Source of the DNA: Lachnospiraceae bacterium
Lineage (GTDB): Bacteria > Bacillota > Clostridia > Lachnospirales > Lachnospiraceae
Assembly (NCBI GenBank): GCA_022845895.1
Contig: AP025573.1
Coordinates: 2,390,501-2,454,500 of the forward strand
Length of the DNA: 64,000 nt
Direction of reading: 5' to 3'
Made by a program: the position numbers and the translations under genes. Below the pieces are notes generated by a model, which saw only the letters and a list, made by a program, of their open reading frames with translations, was not told the DNA's origin and did no database searches. Shown here in pieces: positions 1-7,922 of the stretch (the stretch's first letter is position 1; the number at the start of each line of letters is the position of its first letter).

Positions 1-247
1 GTCCGATAAAATTACGGTTCGTCACCTGCTTTAGCGCACCGAATATGAGCGGATGATGGGTGATAAGCATATCCGCCCCCCGCTCCACCGCAGCTTCAAC
101 GACCTCATCCGTCGCATCCAGAGCTATATAGACGCGCTCTACTTCCTTGTCATCCCTGCCCGCAAGCAGCCCTACATTATCCCAGTCAAGGGCATACTTT
201 TCGGGATAGCTCTTCTCTATGATACTAATAATTTCCTGACAAAGCAT
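1..247 (-). CDS. Nif3-like dinuclear metal center protein (partial, N-terminal 82 residues)
   Basis: The gene runs off the left edge, so only the N-terminus is visible. The translation begins MLCQEIISIIEKSYPEKYA and continues with the LDWDNVGL motif and a THHPLIF segment, which are hallmarks of the Nif3/YqfO/YbgI family (hexameric proteins with a two-metal site; the His-His of THHP is a metal ligand). The cellular role of the family is not settled. The start is set by an AGGAAGG ribosome site seven bases upstream of the ATG. It lies just downstream of trmK on the same strand, and the trmK-nif3 pairing is common in Firmicutes, so both are probably read from the rpoD operon. Confidence 0.85.
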   Translation of the reverse strand, partial: MLCQEIISIIEKSYPEKYALDWDNVGLLAGRDDKEVERVYIALDATDEVVEAAVERGADMLITHHPLIFGALKQVTNRNFIG

Positions 248-266
248 ATCATATCCTTCCTCTCTG

Positions 267-959
267 CTATCGGTAGCGGCCAAGCGCCTCTTCTATAAGG
301 CGAAGCTCCTTTTCAATCTCGCTTTCGCGCTCTCTGGAGCGCACGCTCTTGCCGTCATCCAGACGGGCAGCTATATCCTTCTTTATACGCTTCTCTCTTA
401 GCAGATATTCCTTTAATACGGGATGCCGCTGTCGTAGCAGCCGCTTCCCATAGAGCAGCTCAACCTCCGTATATGCACCTGCGGTACCGTGTACGGCCCT
501 CATCATAGGATAGAACTTTCCTTCTTCCTCCACCATATCTTCTTCCTCTATGGAAAAGCCATGGTCAATCAGATAGCTCCGCACCCTCTTAATCTCAGAT
601 TGTGGCTGAAGAATCAGCTCTTTCATCTGCCCGGTCACGTCTTTTCCTTCGTCCAGAATCTTGATGATTAGCCCCCCGCCCATTCCGGCTGCTATCATCG
701 TATCTGCCTCGCCGGGCCTGATAGCCTTCAGCCCGTCCGAACGCCTCGTCTCAATCTGGCCGGTCATGCCGTTCTCCTGAATATGTATCCTGGCTCTCTC
801 AAGGGGTCCTGCATTGATATCCGAAGCGATTGCCTTCCTGGCGGTACCGGTCATGATAAGATAGATCGGAATATACCCGTGGTCGGTTCCGATGTCTGCG
901 ACAGAGGCGCCCTCTGTCACAAGACCGGCTACTGCACGCAGTCTTTTTGATAGTTCCAT
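267..959 (-). CDS. trmK: tRNA (adenine22-N1)-methyltransferase TrmK
   Basis: A 230-residue class I SAM-dependent methyltransferase that methylates N1 of A22 in bacterial tRNAs in the cytoplasm. Visible motifs are the SAM-binding VADIGTDHGYIPIYL near residue 20, DINAGPLERA, and the MIAAGMGGGLI catalytic segment followed by LILQPQSE. A longer reading frame extends upstream into rpoD, but the family starts at MELSKRL, which has a GAAGAGG site upstream. It sits 13 bases after rpoD and before the Nif3-like gene, the usual Firmicutes order, so co-transcription with rpoD is likely. Confidence 0.9.
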   Translation of the reverse strand: MELSKRLRAVAGLVTEGASVADIGTDHGYIPIYLIMTGTARKAIASDINAGPLERARIHIQENGMTGQIETRRSDGLKAIRPGEADTMIAAGMGGGLIIKILDEGKDVTGQMKELILQPQSEIKRVRSYLIDHGFSIEEEDMVEEEGKFYPMMRAVHGTAGAYTEVELLYGKRLLRQRHPVLKEYLLREKRIKKDIAARLDDGKSVRSRERESEIEKELRLIEEALGRYR

Positions 960-972
960 AGGCGCCTCTTCC

Positions 973-2085
973 TTAATCCAGATAATCTCTAAGTTTTCTG
1001 CTGCGGCTCGGATGACGCAGCTTTCTGAGCGCTTTCGCCTCAATCTGGCGGATCCGTTCCCTCGTGACGTCAAATTCCTTGCCGACTTCCTCCAGCGTGC
1101 GGGCCCGTCCATCATTCATGCCGAATCTCAGGCGGAGCACCTTCTGTTCCCTCTCCGTCAATGTATCCAGCACCTCATCAAGCTGCTCTTTCAAAAGTGT
1201 CTGAGCTGCCGCCTCTGCTGGTACAGGTACGTTGTCATCCTGTATAAAGTCGCCGAGATGGCTGTCTTCTTCCTCACCAATCGGCGTCTCAAGCGATACC
1301 GGCTCCTGAGAGATCTTAAGAATCTCCCTCACTCTCTCTACCGGCATGTCCAGTTCAGCCGCAATCTCTTCCGGCGTAGGTTCCCTTCCCAGTTCCTGCA
1401 GCAATTGTCTGGACACACGAATCAGCTTGTTGATCGTCTCTACCATATGGACCGGAATCCGGATTGTCCTTGCCTGGTCGGCAATGGCTCTTGTTATCGC
1501 CTGTCGGATCCACCATGTGGCATACGTACTGAACTTAAACCCTTTATGATAGTCAAACTTTTCTACCGCTTTGATCAGTCCAAGGTTCCCTTCCTGAATC
1601 AGGTCAAGAAACAGCATCCCGCGCCCTACATAACGTTTGGCGATACTGACTACAAGGCGAAGGTTGGCCTCTGCCAGCCTCTTTTTGGCCTCCTCGTCCC
1701 CGTCTGCCATCCGTTTTGCAAGGTCGACTTCCTCATCCGCCGTAAGAAGCGGAACTTTGCCGATTTCTTTCAGGTACATGCGGACTGGATCTTCTATGCT
1801 GATACCGTCCGGAACAGAGAGATCTATTTTCTCGACATCAACCTCATCTTCTTCGGAGATGATGATATCCGCATCGTCGATATCATCATCATCTCCGCTG
1901 ATACGCAGCACGTCGATATTGTTTGCTTCCAGGTGCTCAAACACTCGTTCCATCTGTTCAGATTCAAGTTCCATGTCAGAGAAGAAATCGTTGATCTCCT
2001 GAAGTTCCAGAATACTTTTCTTCTTTTTTCCAAGAGATACCAGCTCTTTTAATTTCTCCTCAAATTTCACTGTGTTTTCTTCCAT
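973..2085 (-). CDS. rpoD: RNA polymerase primary sigma factor RpoD (SigA)
   Basis: A 370-residue housekeeping sigma factor that directs RNA polymerase to -10/-35 promoters. The N-terminal acidic region 1.1 ([18 protein letters not shown]) is followed by region 2 with the -10 recognition helix ([21 protein letters not shown]), region 3 ([14 protein letters not shown]) and region 4 with the -35 HTH ([18 protein letters not shown]). Length is typical for Firmicutes SigA. It lies 39 bases downstream of dnaG in the classical macromolecular-synthesis arrangement dnaG-rpoD, with trmK immediately after. All key motifs are intact. Confidence 0.97.
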   Translation of the reverse strand: MEENTVKFEEKLKELVSLGKKKKSILELQEINDFFSDMELESEQMERVFEHLEANNIDVLRISGDDDDIDDADIIISEEDEVDVEKIDLSVPDGISIEDPVRMYLKEIGKVPLLTADEEVDLAKRMADGDEEAKKRLAEANLRLVVSIAKRYVGRGMLFLDLIQEGNLGLIKAVEKFDYHKGFKFSTYATWWIRQAITRAIADQARTIRIPVHMVETINKLIRVSRQLLQELGREPTPEEIAAELDMPVERVREILKISQEPVSLETPIGEEEDSHLGDFIQDDNVPVPAEAAAQTLLKEQLDEVLDTLTEREQKVLRLRFGMNDGRARTLEEVGKEFDVTRERIRQIEAKALRKLRHPSRSRKLRDYLD

Positions 2086-2124
2086 GTAGTGTCCATCCTC
2101 TCATTGCTTGTTTATATTTTATCC

Positions 2125-3894
2125 TTAATTGATAGAAATATGCAGTTTTTCAAGGTCCTGCAGGGCTCTTTTGTCTTCCATCAACCGTTGTAGTCCCTGG
2201 ATATCCGTAGGTTCCAGGTTCCGTGTAGCTTCCTCGATGCTGTGGCTCTTGACCCGTATTACCGTTTCCTTCAGTGCTTTCTCCTGCTCAGCAGCCGTTG
2301 AAAGCTCTTTGATCTTCGTGTGGAACAGTCCTGCAACCTCCCGGTGCTCTTCCTCATCCGTAAAATGATTCATAAGCTTTGCAGGATTCACTTCCCCTGC
2401 ATCATACTGGTCATACAGAAGGTGTGCCACCTCCCGGTACAGCTCTCCTGAGAAATCCGTAGGCTTGATATACTTTTCAATCTGCCGGAAGATGCTCTCT
2501 TCCTCAATCAGCCATGTAAGCAGTATCTTCTGGGATTTGACAATCCCGTTCTCCTTCTCACGACCGGACGCTGTCTTGGCCCTGACGACAGGCTTTGCCA
2601 GCCCTTTTTGGACTGCCATCTTCCCGACCAGCTTTCTCAAATCTTCATAGCCGACGTGATATACGCCCGCTACTGCTTCTATGTAATTATTCCTTTCAAT
2701 CTCCTCGTCAAACTCTGTAAGCCTTGTGGCTGCCGCCCGCATGAATTCTGTCTTGCCTTCCGGCGACTTCATGTCATACTGCTTCTCCAGAACTTCCAGG
2801 CCGAACATGAATCCATTCCGTGCCTTGCCGATCCGCTCTTCGAAAGCCTCCGCTCCCAGGTTCTTGATGAACTCGTCCGGATCTTTGTACGGTTCCATAC
2901 GGATGACCCTCGCAGTGATTCCGGCCTCTTTTAGAATCGGCGCAGCTCTGAGTGCCGCTTTCGTGCCCGCCTCATCACTGTCATAGGTCAGATAGACTTC
3001 TTCCACATACCTTCGTATCAGCGAGGCATGTCCTGAAGTAAGCGCTGTTCCGAGCGAGGCTACCGCATTGCCGAATCCGGCCTGGTGCAGCGATATCACA
3101 TCCATATATCCCTCGCAGAGCAGGAAGTACGGTTTCCGGAAGGTCCTTGCCCGATTGAGGCCATACAGGTTTCTGCTCTTGTCAAATATCATTGTCTCCG
3201 GAGAGTTGAGATACTTAGGCTGTCCGTCACCCATCACACGGCCGCCGAATCCGATGACCTTGCTGTTGGCGTCCATAATCGGAAACATGACACGGTTCCA
3301 GAACTTGTCATATGGACCGCTTCTTTCATTAAACGCAATCAGTCCCGCCTTAAACAATATGTCGTCCGAGTAGCCTTTAGACTTCAAGTACCTGTACAGT
3401 TCCTTCCCGGACTTGCCGGAATACCCGAGCCCGAAAGCGCGTATCGTGTCGTCGCTCAGCTCCCGGCGTTTCAGATAGTCTAACGCGTGCTCCCCTCTTG
3501 CGTCCTTCAGCTGCGCGTAATAGAACTGGGCCGCCAGCTTATTGATTTCCAGCAGAGTCGCCCTCACCCCCGCCTTCTTCTTCGCCTCCTCGGAATCGTC
3601 CTGCTCCGGCAGTTCGACGCCCGCGCGTTCCGCCAGATAACGAAGCGCTTCCACGAAGGTATAATTTTCATATTCCATTATGAACGTAAAGACGTTACCT
3701 CCGGCCCCGCATCCGAAGCAGTAATACATCTGCTTCTGCCTGCTGACCGAGAATGACGGCGACTTTTCATTATGAAACGGACATAATCCAAAATAGGAAC
3801 TTCCTTTTTTCTGCAGTTTCACATAACCTGAAATCACATCTACTATGTCATTTTTTGCTCTCACTTCTTCAATCAGATCATCTGAATAATACAT
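2125..3894 (-). CDS. dnaG: DNA primase DnaG
   Basis: A 589-residue primase that makes RNA primers at the replication fork. The N-terminal CHC2-type zinc-binding domain is clear (CPFHNEKSPSFSV then YYCFGCGAGGNVFTF, residues about 38-72). The TOPRIM core follows (LLCEGYMDVISLHQAGF and YDSDEAG, residues about 260-315), then the helicase-interaction C-terminal domain. Start at MYYSDDLIEEVRAKNDIVDV is the family norm and has a GGAGGGACG site. It heads the dnaG-rpoD-trmK-nif3 group. Confidence 0.96.
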   Translation of the reverse strand: MYYSDDLIEEVRAKNDIVDVISGYVKLQKKGSSYFGLCPFHNEKSPSFSVSRQKQMYYCFGCGAGGNVFTFIMEYENYTFVEALRYLAERAGVELPEQDDSEEAKKKAGVRATLLEINKLAAQFYYAQLKDARGEHALDYLKRRELSDDTIRAFGLGYSGKSGKELYRYLKSKGYSDDILFKAGLIAFNERSGPYDKFWNRVMFPIMDANSKVIGFGGRVMGDGQPKYLNSPETMIFDKSRNLYGLNRARTFRKPYFLLCEGYMDVISLHQAGFGNAVASLGTALTSGHASLIRRYVEEVYLTYDSDEAGTKAALRAAPILKEAGITARVIRMEPYKDPDEFIKNLGAEAFEERIGKARNGFMFGLEVLEKQYDMKSPEGKTEFMRAAATRLTEFDEEIERNNYIEAVAGVYHVGYEDLRKLVGKMAVQKGLAKPVVRAKTASGREKENGIVKSQKILLTWLIEEESIFRQIEKYIKPTDFSGELYREVAHLLYDQYDAGEVNPAKLMNHFTDEEEHREVAGLFHTKIKELSTAAEQEKALKETVIRVKSHSIEEATRNLEPTDIQGLQRLMEDKRALQDLEKLHISIN

Positions 3895-3920
3895 CGTCCC
3901 TCCTATATCTACGCTGAGAT

Positions 3921-3953
3921 ACCCGGAGCAGATACATTTATACTGCTCCGGGT
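3921..3953 (-). promoter_or_regulatory. Hairpin in the dgt-dnaG intergenic region
   Basis: ACCCGGAGCAG and CTGCTCCGGGT form an 11-bp stem with an 11-base loop, about 30 bases upstream of the dnaG start. On the minus strand it is not followed by a T-run, so it is not a textbook intrinsic terminator for dgt; it could be an attenuator or an mRNA-processing site separating dgt from dnaG. Confidence 0.45.
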
Positions 3954-3999
3954 AAAAATGTCCTCATATATAGTATTCGACAAAACTATTTGATTTCCT

Positions 4000-5007
4000 T
4001 TAAATTTTCCAAGATTCCGGTACAAAAAATTCTTCAAACTTCTTAACTGCGTATGTATCCGTCATTCCTGCAATGTAATCACACACGATCTGTTCTTTGC
4101 CAGCCCCGTTTACATCCATCATGGACAGATACTGCCCGGGCAGAAGTTCCACATGCCTTATATAATACTCATACAAGTTGGTAATCATATTAATCGCCTT
4201 GACCTCTTCTCCCTTGGCAGCAGGATTCTGATATACGTTCTCAAACATAAACCTTCGGAGTCCGAGCGTAGCTTCCCGCACCTCCTGCGACATGCTGATC
4301 TTGGGCTGGTCCATGCTGTTGGTGATGACATTGTGAATCATCGTATCGAGCCTTACTTTGGTCGTATTGCCCAGTATATCCGTGTATCTGGCAGGAATAT
4401 CTTCCTCCTTCAGGATGCCTCCGCGTACGGCATCGTCTATGTCATGGTTGATATAGGCAATCTTATCCGACAGCTGTACGATCTGCCCCTCCAACGTGTG
4501 GGGGCTGCCACTGGACTTATGGTTCCGTATTCCGTCTAGGACCTCCCACGTAAGGTTCAGGCCTTCCCCCTGCTTTTCCAGGCATTCTACTACTCTGACA
4601 CTCTGTTCGTTGTGGCGGAACCCGTCTGGGTTCACATCATTAAGCGCCCGCTCTCCCGCATGGCCGAACGGCGTATGCCCAAGATCATGGCCCAATGCGA
4701 TGGCCTCCACCAGATCTTCGTTCAGACGCAGCGCTTTGGCCACTGTCCTGGCATTCTGCGAGACTTCCAGCGTATGGGTAAGCCGCGTACGGTAGTGGTC
4801 CCCTTTCGGAAGCAGGAACACCTGCGTCTTCTGTTTCAGCCTCCGGAACGCCTTGCAGTGCAGTATCCTGTCTCTGTCCCGCTGGAATACAGGCCGGATG
4901 TCACATTCTTCCTCTTCTTTCTTCCTCCCCTGGGAATCCTTGCTCAGTGTGGCATATGGACTCAAGTATTCGATTTCCCTTCGTTCCAGCTGTTCCCTGA
5001 TTGTCAT
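4000..5007 (-). CDS. dgt: Deoxyguanosinetriphosphate triphosphohydrolase-like protein (HD domain)
   Basis: A 335-residue HD-superfamily metal-dependent hydrolase of the dGTPase family, which cleaves dGTP to deoxyguanosine and triphosphate. The HD motif is visible: HCKAFRRLKQKTQVF, RLTHTLEVSQNAR and the HD pair in ALGHDLGHTPFGHAGE near residues 105-120, then NEQSVRV and SDKIAYINHDIDDA. An in-frame TTG six bases upstream is possible, but the GGAGG ribosome site is best spaced (seven bases) for the ATG chosen. It is the first gene of the dgt-dnaG-rpoD cluster. Confidence 0.9.
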   Translation of the reverse strand: MTIREQLERREIEYLSPYATLSKDSQGRKKEEEECDIRPVFQRDRDRILHCKAFRRLKQKTQVFLLPKGDHYRTRLTHTLEVSQNARTVAKALRLNEDLVEAIALGHDLGHTPFGHAGERALNDVNPDGFRHNEQSVRVVECLEKQGEGLNLTWEVLDGIRNHKSSGSPHTLEGQIVQLSDKIAYINHDIDDAVRGGILKEEDIPARYTDILGNTTKVRLDTMIHNVITNSMDQPKISMSQEVREATLGLRRFMFENVYQNPAAKGEEVKAINMITNLYEYYIRHVELLPGQYLSMMDVNGAGKEQIVCDYIAGMTDTYAVKKFEEFFVPESWKI

Positions 5008-5025
5008 CCTCAATCCTCCGCCCTT

Positions 5026-6048
5026 CTAATACCTGTTATGTACATCTTCTGCAAAACACATCATATCTTTTACTTCTATCACTTTTCCGTCGTCCAGTAC
5101 CGCACGTCCGCTCATTTTACCGAACACCTGATGCTGATCTGTCACGATGACGAGGGCTGATGTCCTGGCCGCCCTGTCAAGAACCGGTTCAAAGTCCATC
5201 TCGAACCGTCCGTCGCTCGACGTGAATGTCCACGGCTTCATATAGCTGTCCTCCGGAATATGGAAGGTCACATCATCTAATTTATGACACCTGCCGCCGT
5301 AAAATAACATATTTTCGGAAGCTGCCGAAGTATCTCCAAACCCGTATCCGATATTGAACCCAAAGGGCGCCCCGTCAACCGTGGCATTGCCGGATCCCCA
5401 GTACCACCGGTTGTCATATGTCCACACGCCCCGGCCCCAGTCGAGCGTTCCGTAGTCGGACTTTGGACGGAACGTATAAGTTTTCCCATCATAATGCATG
5501 GTTCCTTCTGCTTTCATGCAGTTGATCTTCTGGTTATAGTAGAATGCCGTCTTCTTATGTTTCCACGGTGTCGCAATCACCATCGTGTCCATGTCGGGCT
5601 GATGGAGCAGGATATCGCATGAGAAGGGCTTTCCATTATAAAAGTTCTCAAAGCGGCACGTGATGCGGCGCTGCCCTTCACTGACCGTAAATCTCATCTG
5701 CAGGCGCCGGTCCCTGTATACGGTATCGCCTGACTCTGAAGTGGCAGGCAGGGCTAATCTTCCCATCGGAAATGCATTCAGTATCGTCTCTGTATGTTCC
5801 CACCCTTCCTTAAAATTCAGCAGCGAGACGGACTGCAGTCCGATATAGCCGTCATCTGATATGGTAAACGCCCCTGCGAAATCTTCGTTCAGCACAAGAT
5901 AGTAGTCCCATTCCTTAATCCTGAACCTGGGCGCCTTTATCTGGCGCCTGTCATACTGCTGTACGAGACTCTTCGACCACCCGGGCTCTCTCAGAGAGCC
6001 GTCTTCTGTCAGCAAGGGCTGTATTTCCGTCACCTCATGGTTTCTCAT
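5026..6048 (-). CDS. DUF2804 family protein
   Basis: A 340-residue soluble protein matching the DUF2804 family from memory: N-terminal EIQPLLTEDGSLREPGWSKS, a YDRRQIKAPRFRIKEWDYY block and a WTYDNRWYWGSGNA block with several invariant Trp residues. Function is unknown; the fold is thought to be beta-rich, and some relatives are annotated as lipid-related. The start codon overlaps the stop of the polyphosphate kinase gene by four bases (ATGA), so the two are translationally coupled, but no functional link is evident. Confidence 0.75.
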   Translation of the reverse strand: MRNHEVTEIQPLLTEDGSLREPGWSKSLVQQYDRRQIKAPRFRIKEWDYYLVLNEDFAGAFTISDDGYIGLQSVSLLNFKEGWEHTETILNAFPMGRLALPATSESGDTVYRDRRLQMRFTVSEGQRRITCRFENFYNGKPFSCDILLHQPDMDTMVIATPWKHKKTAFYYNQKINCMKAEGTMHYDGKTYTFRPKSDYGTLDWGRGVWTYDNRWYWGSGNATVDGAPFGFNIGYGFGDTSAASENMLFYGGRCHKLDDVTFHIPEDSYMKPWTFTSSDGRFEMDFEPVLDRAARTSALVIVTDQHQVFGKMSGRAVLDDGKVIEVKDMMCFAEDVHNRY

Positions 6049-7589
6049 CTATCATCCCTCTTTTCCGCTTCCAGACGCTTTTCTATCGCGTCCACCACCG
6101 TCTCTATAACTTTGATTCTTGCATAATACTTGCAGTTTCCTTCCACGACTATCCATGGGGCCTTAGCCGTGGATGTACGTATGAGCATCTCATTGACCGC
6201 CTCTTCATACTGGTCCCACTTCTCCCGGTTCCTCCAGTCTTCATCCGTGATCTTCCACTGTTTTTCCGGATTCTCCTGGCGGGCTTTGAATCTGCGCTCC
6301 TGTTCCTCTTTATCGATCTGCATCCAGAATTTCATTACGATGGCTCCTGCATCTGTCAGGTCCTTTTCCATATCATTGATTTCTTTATAGGCTCTCTGCC
6401 ACTCTCCTCTTGTACAGAAGCCTTCGATACGTTCTACCATCACCCTTCCGTACCAGGTACGGTCGAATATGGCTACGTGCCCCGCTTTCGGCATAGCGGT
6501 CCAGAACCGCCACAGATAATGGTGGGCCTTTTCGATATCATTAGGCGATGCCGTCGGACGGACAACATATCCTCTCGGATCCATCTTGGCTGTCAGCCGT
6601 TTGATTGCGCCGCCTTTCCCTCCTGCGTCCCATCCTTCAAATCCAAGTACGACCGGTATCCTCCTCCGGTACAGTTCTCCGTGCAGCTTCGACATCTTAT
6701 CCTGCAGCTTATCCAGTCTCTTCTTATACTCTTCTTTACTATATGAGAGACTTAAGTCTGCCTTTGCCAGTATGGATTCGCCGAGCTTCTTATCCTTTTC
6801 CGCCTCTTCCCCCGACAGCTCCTGGAGGTCTTCTGCCGTGTATACCTTGACATTTTCTCTTTCTTCTCTCTCTTTTTTCACACAGTCGATACGCTCTGAC
6901 AACGCCTGGATTACAATCGAATATATTTTTGCCGCGGCAAACCGGCGGTCTGTCGCCTCCACGATATTCCATGGCGCGTAGTCCGTGTCGGTCCGGGCAA
7001 GCATATCTTCGTTCATCTTTTCATACCGCGCAAAATCCTTGTTGCGCCTTCTGTCTCCCTGGCTGACTCTCCACGCCGTCTCTTTAGACTCCAGCAGCTT
7101 TTTGAATCGCTTCTTCTGTTCCTTCTTATCTATAGCCAGGAATATTTTGATCAGAACCATGCCGTCGTCCGTCAGCTGCTGCTCAAAAGAACAGATCGAA
7201 TCATAGGCTGCGGACAGGTCCTTCTTCTTCGTCTTCTTGTCGAACCGGTCGATAAGCACCTTTCGGTACCATGTGCTGTCATAGATTGCAATCCGCCCTC
7301 TCGATGGCATCTTTGTCCAGAATCTCCACATGAACGGGTGCATCCGCTCTTCCTCCGTCTCATTCTTCACCGCATGCACTTCAAAGCCCCTCGGATCCAA
7401 AGCCTGAATGAGCTCGCCAATCTGAACCCCCTTGCCGGCCGCACCGTAACCTTCAAAAGCAATCATGACAGGAATGCCAAGCTCCCGGCACTCCCGCTGT
7501 AGCTTTCCAAGTTTTGGCTCTAATTCCAACATCTTGTCCCTATATTCAGACTTGCTCAATGATTTTGATAAATCCAACTTCTCCAGCAT
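6045..7589 (-). CDS. pap: Tandem-domain PPK2 kinase (polyphosphate:AMP phosphotransferase type)
   Basis: A 514-residue protein with two PPK2 domains. Domain 1 carries the Walker-A-like FEGYGAAGKG and the lid FWTKMPSRGRIAIYDSTWYRKV; domain 2 carries FEGWDAGGKG and FWTAMPKAGHVAIFDRTWYGRV. Two-domain PPK2 proteins of this length are class II enzymes that use polyphosphate to phosphorylate AMP to ADP. The open frame extends 24 codons further upstream, but the GGAGGG site lies directly before MLEKLDLSKSLSK, and the extension covers a repeat palindrome. In domain 1 the aspartate usual after the second loop glycine (GWDAAGKG) is replaced by GYGAAGKG, as expected for the non-catalytic N-terminal half. 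Confidence 0.88.
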   Translation of the reverse strand: MLEKLDLSKSLSKSEYRDKMLELEPKLGKLQRECRELGIPVMIAFEGYGAAGKGVQIGELIQALDPRGFEVHAVKNETEEERMHPFMWRFWTKMPSRGRIAIYDSTWYRKVLIDRFDKKTKKKDLSAAYDSICSFEQQLTDDGMVLIKIFLAIDKKEQKKRFKKLLESKETAWRVSQGDRRRNKDFARYEKMNEDMLARTDTDYAPWNIVEATDRRFAAAKIYSIVIQALSERIDCVKKEREERENVKVYTAEDLQELSGEEAEKDKKLGESILAKADLSLSYSKEEYKKRLDKLQDKMSKLHGELYRRRIPVVLGFEGWDAGGKGGAIKRLTAKMDPRGYVVRPTASPNDIEKAHHYLWRFWTAMPKAGHVAIFDRTWYGRVMVERIEGFCTRGEWQRAYKEINDMEKDLTDAGAIVMKFWMQIDKEEQERRFKARQENPEKQWKITDEDWRNREKWDQYEEAVNEMLIRTSTAKAPWIVVEGNCKYYARIKVIETVVDAIEKRLEAEKRDDR

Positions 7590-7607
7590 ACAAATCCCTC
7601 CATTTTC

Positions 7608-7649
7608 ATAGGGGTCAGACCCCCAGCGCAGCAGGGGTCTGACCCCTAT
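7608..7649. repeat. GGGGTCAGACCCC inverted repeat upstream of the PPK2 gene
   Basis: ATAGGGGTCAGACCCC and its reverse complement are separated by about 9 bases, giving a very strong hairpin. Each arm is itself nearly palindromic. It lies just upstream of the ribosome site of the PPK2 gene and inside the spurious 5' extension of its reading frame. The same motif is a widespread short interspersed repeat in many bacteria; here it may affect the 5' end of the mRNA. Confidence 0.6.
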
Positions 7650-7858
7650 CGCAATTTCCATTATTTAACTTCATTATACACCATGCGATACATAATGTTA
7701 GACTTTTTATTACATTTTTTTAATTCATCAGAATTATTAGTCTTTTACTTTTTTCCGCATTTTTATTACTAACATGCCCTCAAGATCAGCGTATTATTCT
7801 ATGCCTAATGGAACATTGGCAGTTCATTAAGTTAATGATAATTCATGCAAGCAAAAAG

Positions 7859-7888
7859 CGGGGGATATATTATATACTATATCCTCCG
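7859..7888 (-). terminator. Intrinsic terminator after the GGDEF/EAL gene
   Basis: CGGGGGATAT pairs with ATATCCTCCG (two mismatch/wobble positions) and is followed on the minus strand by a CTTTTTGC run, about 35 bases past the stop codon. The rest of 7,650-7,922 is AT-rich and shows no gene. Confidence 0.6.
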
Positions 7889-7922
7889 CCGTCTATTCGC
7901 TGGATTTATTATTTTTTGCCTG

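Noticed and set aside
892-2052. 386-residue plus-strand frame opposite rpoD
   Set aside because: Antisense shadow of rpoD and trmK, which have full family motifs.
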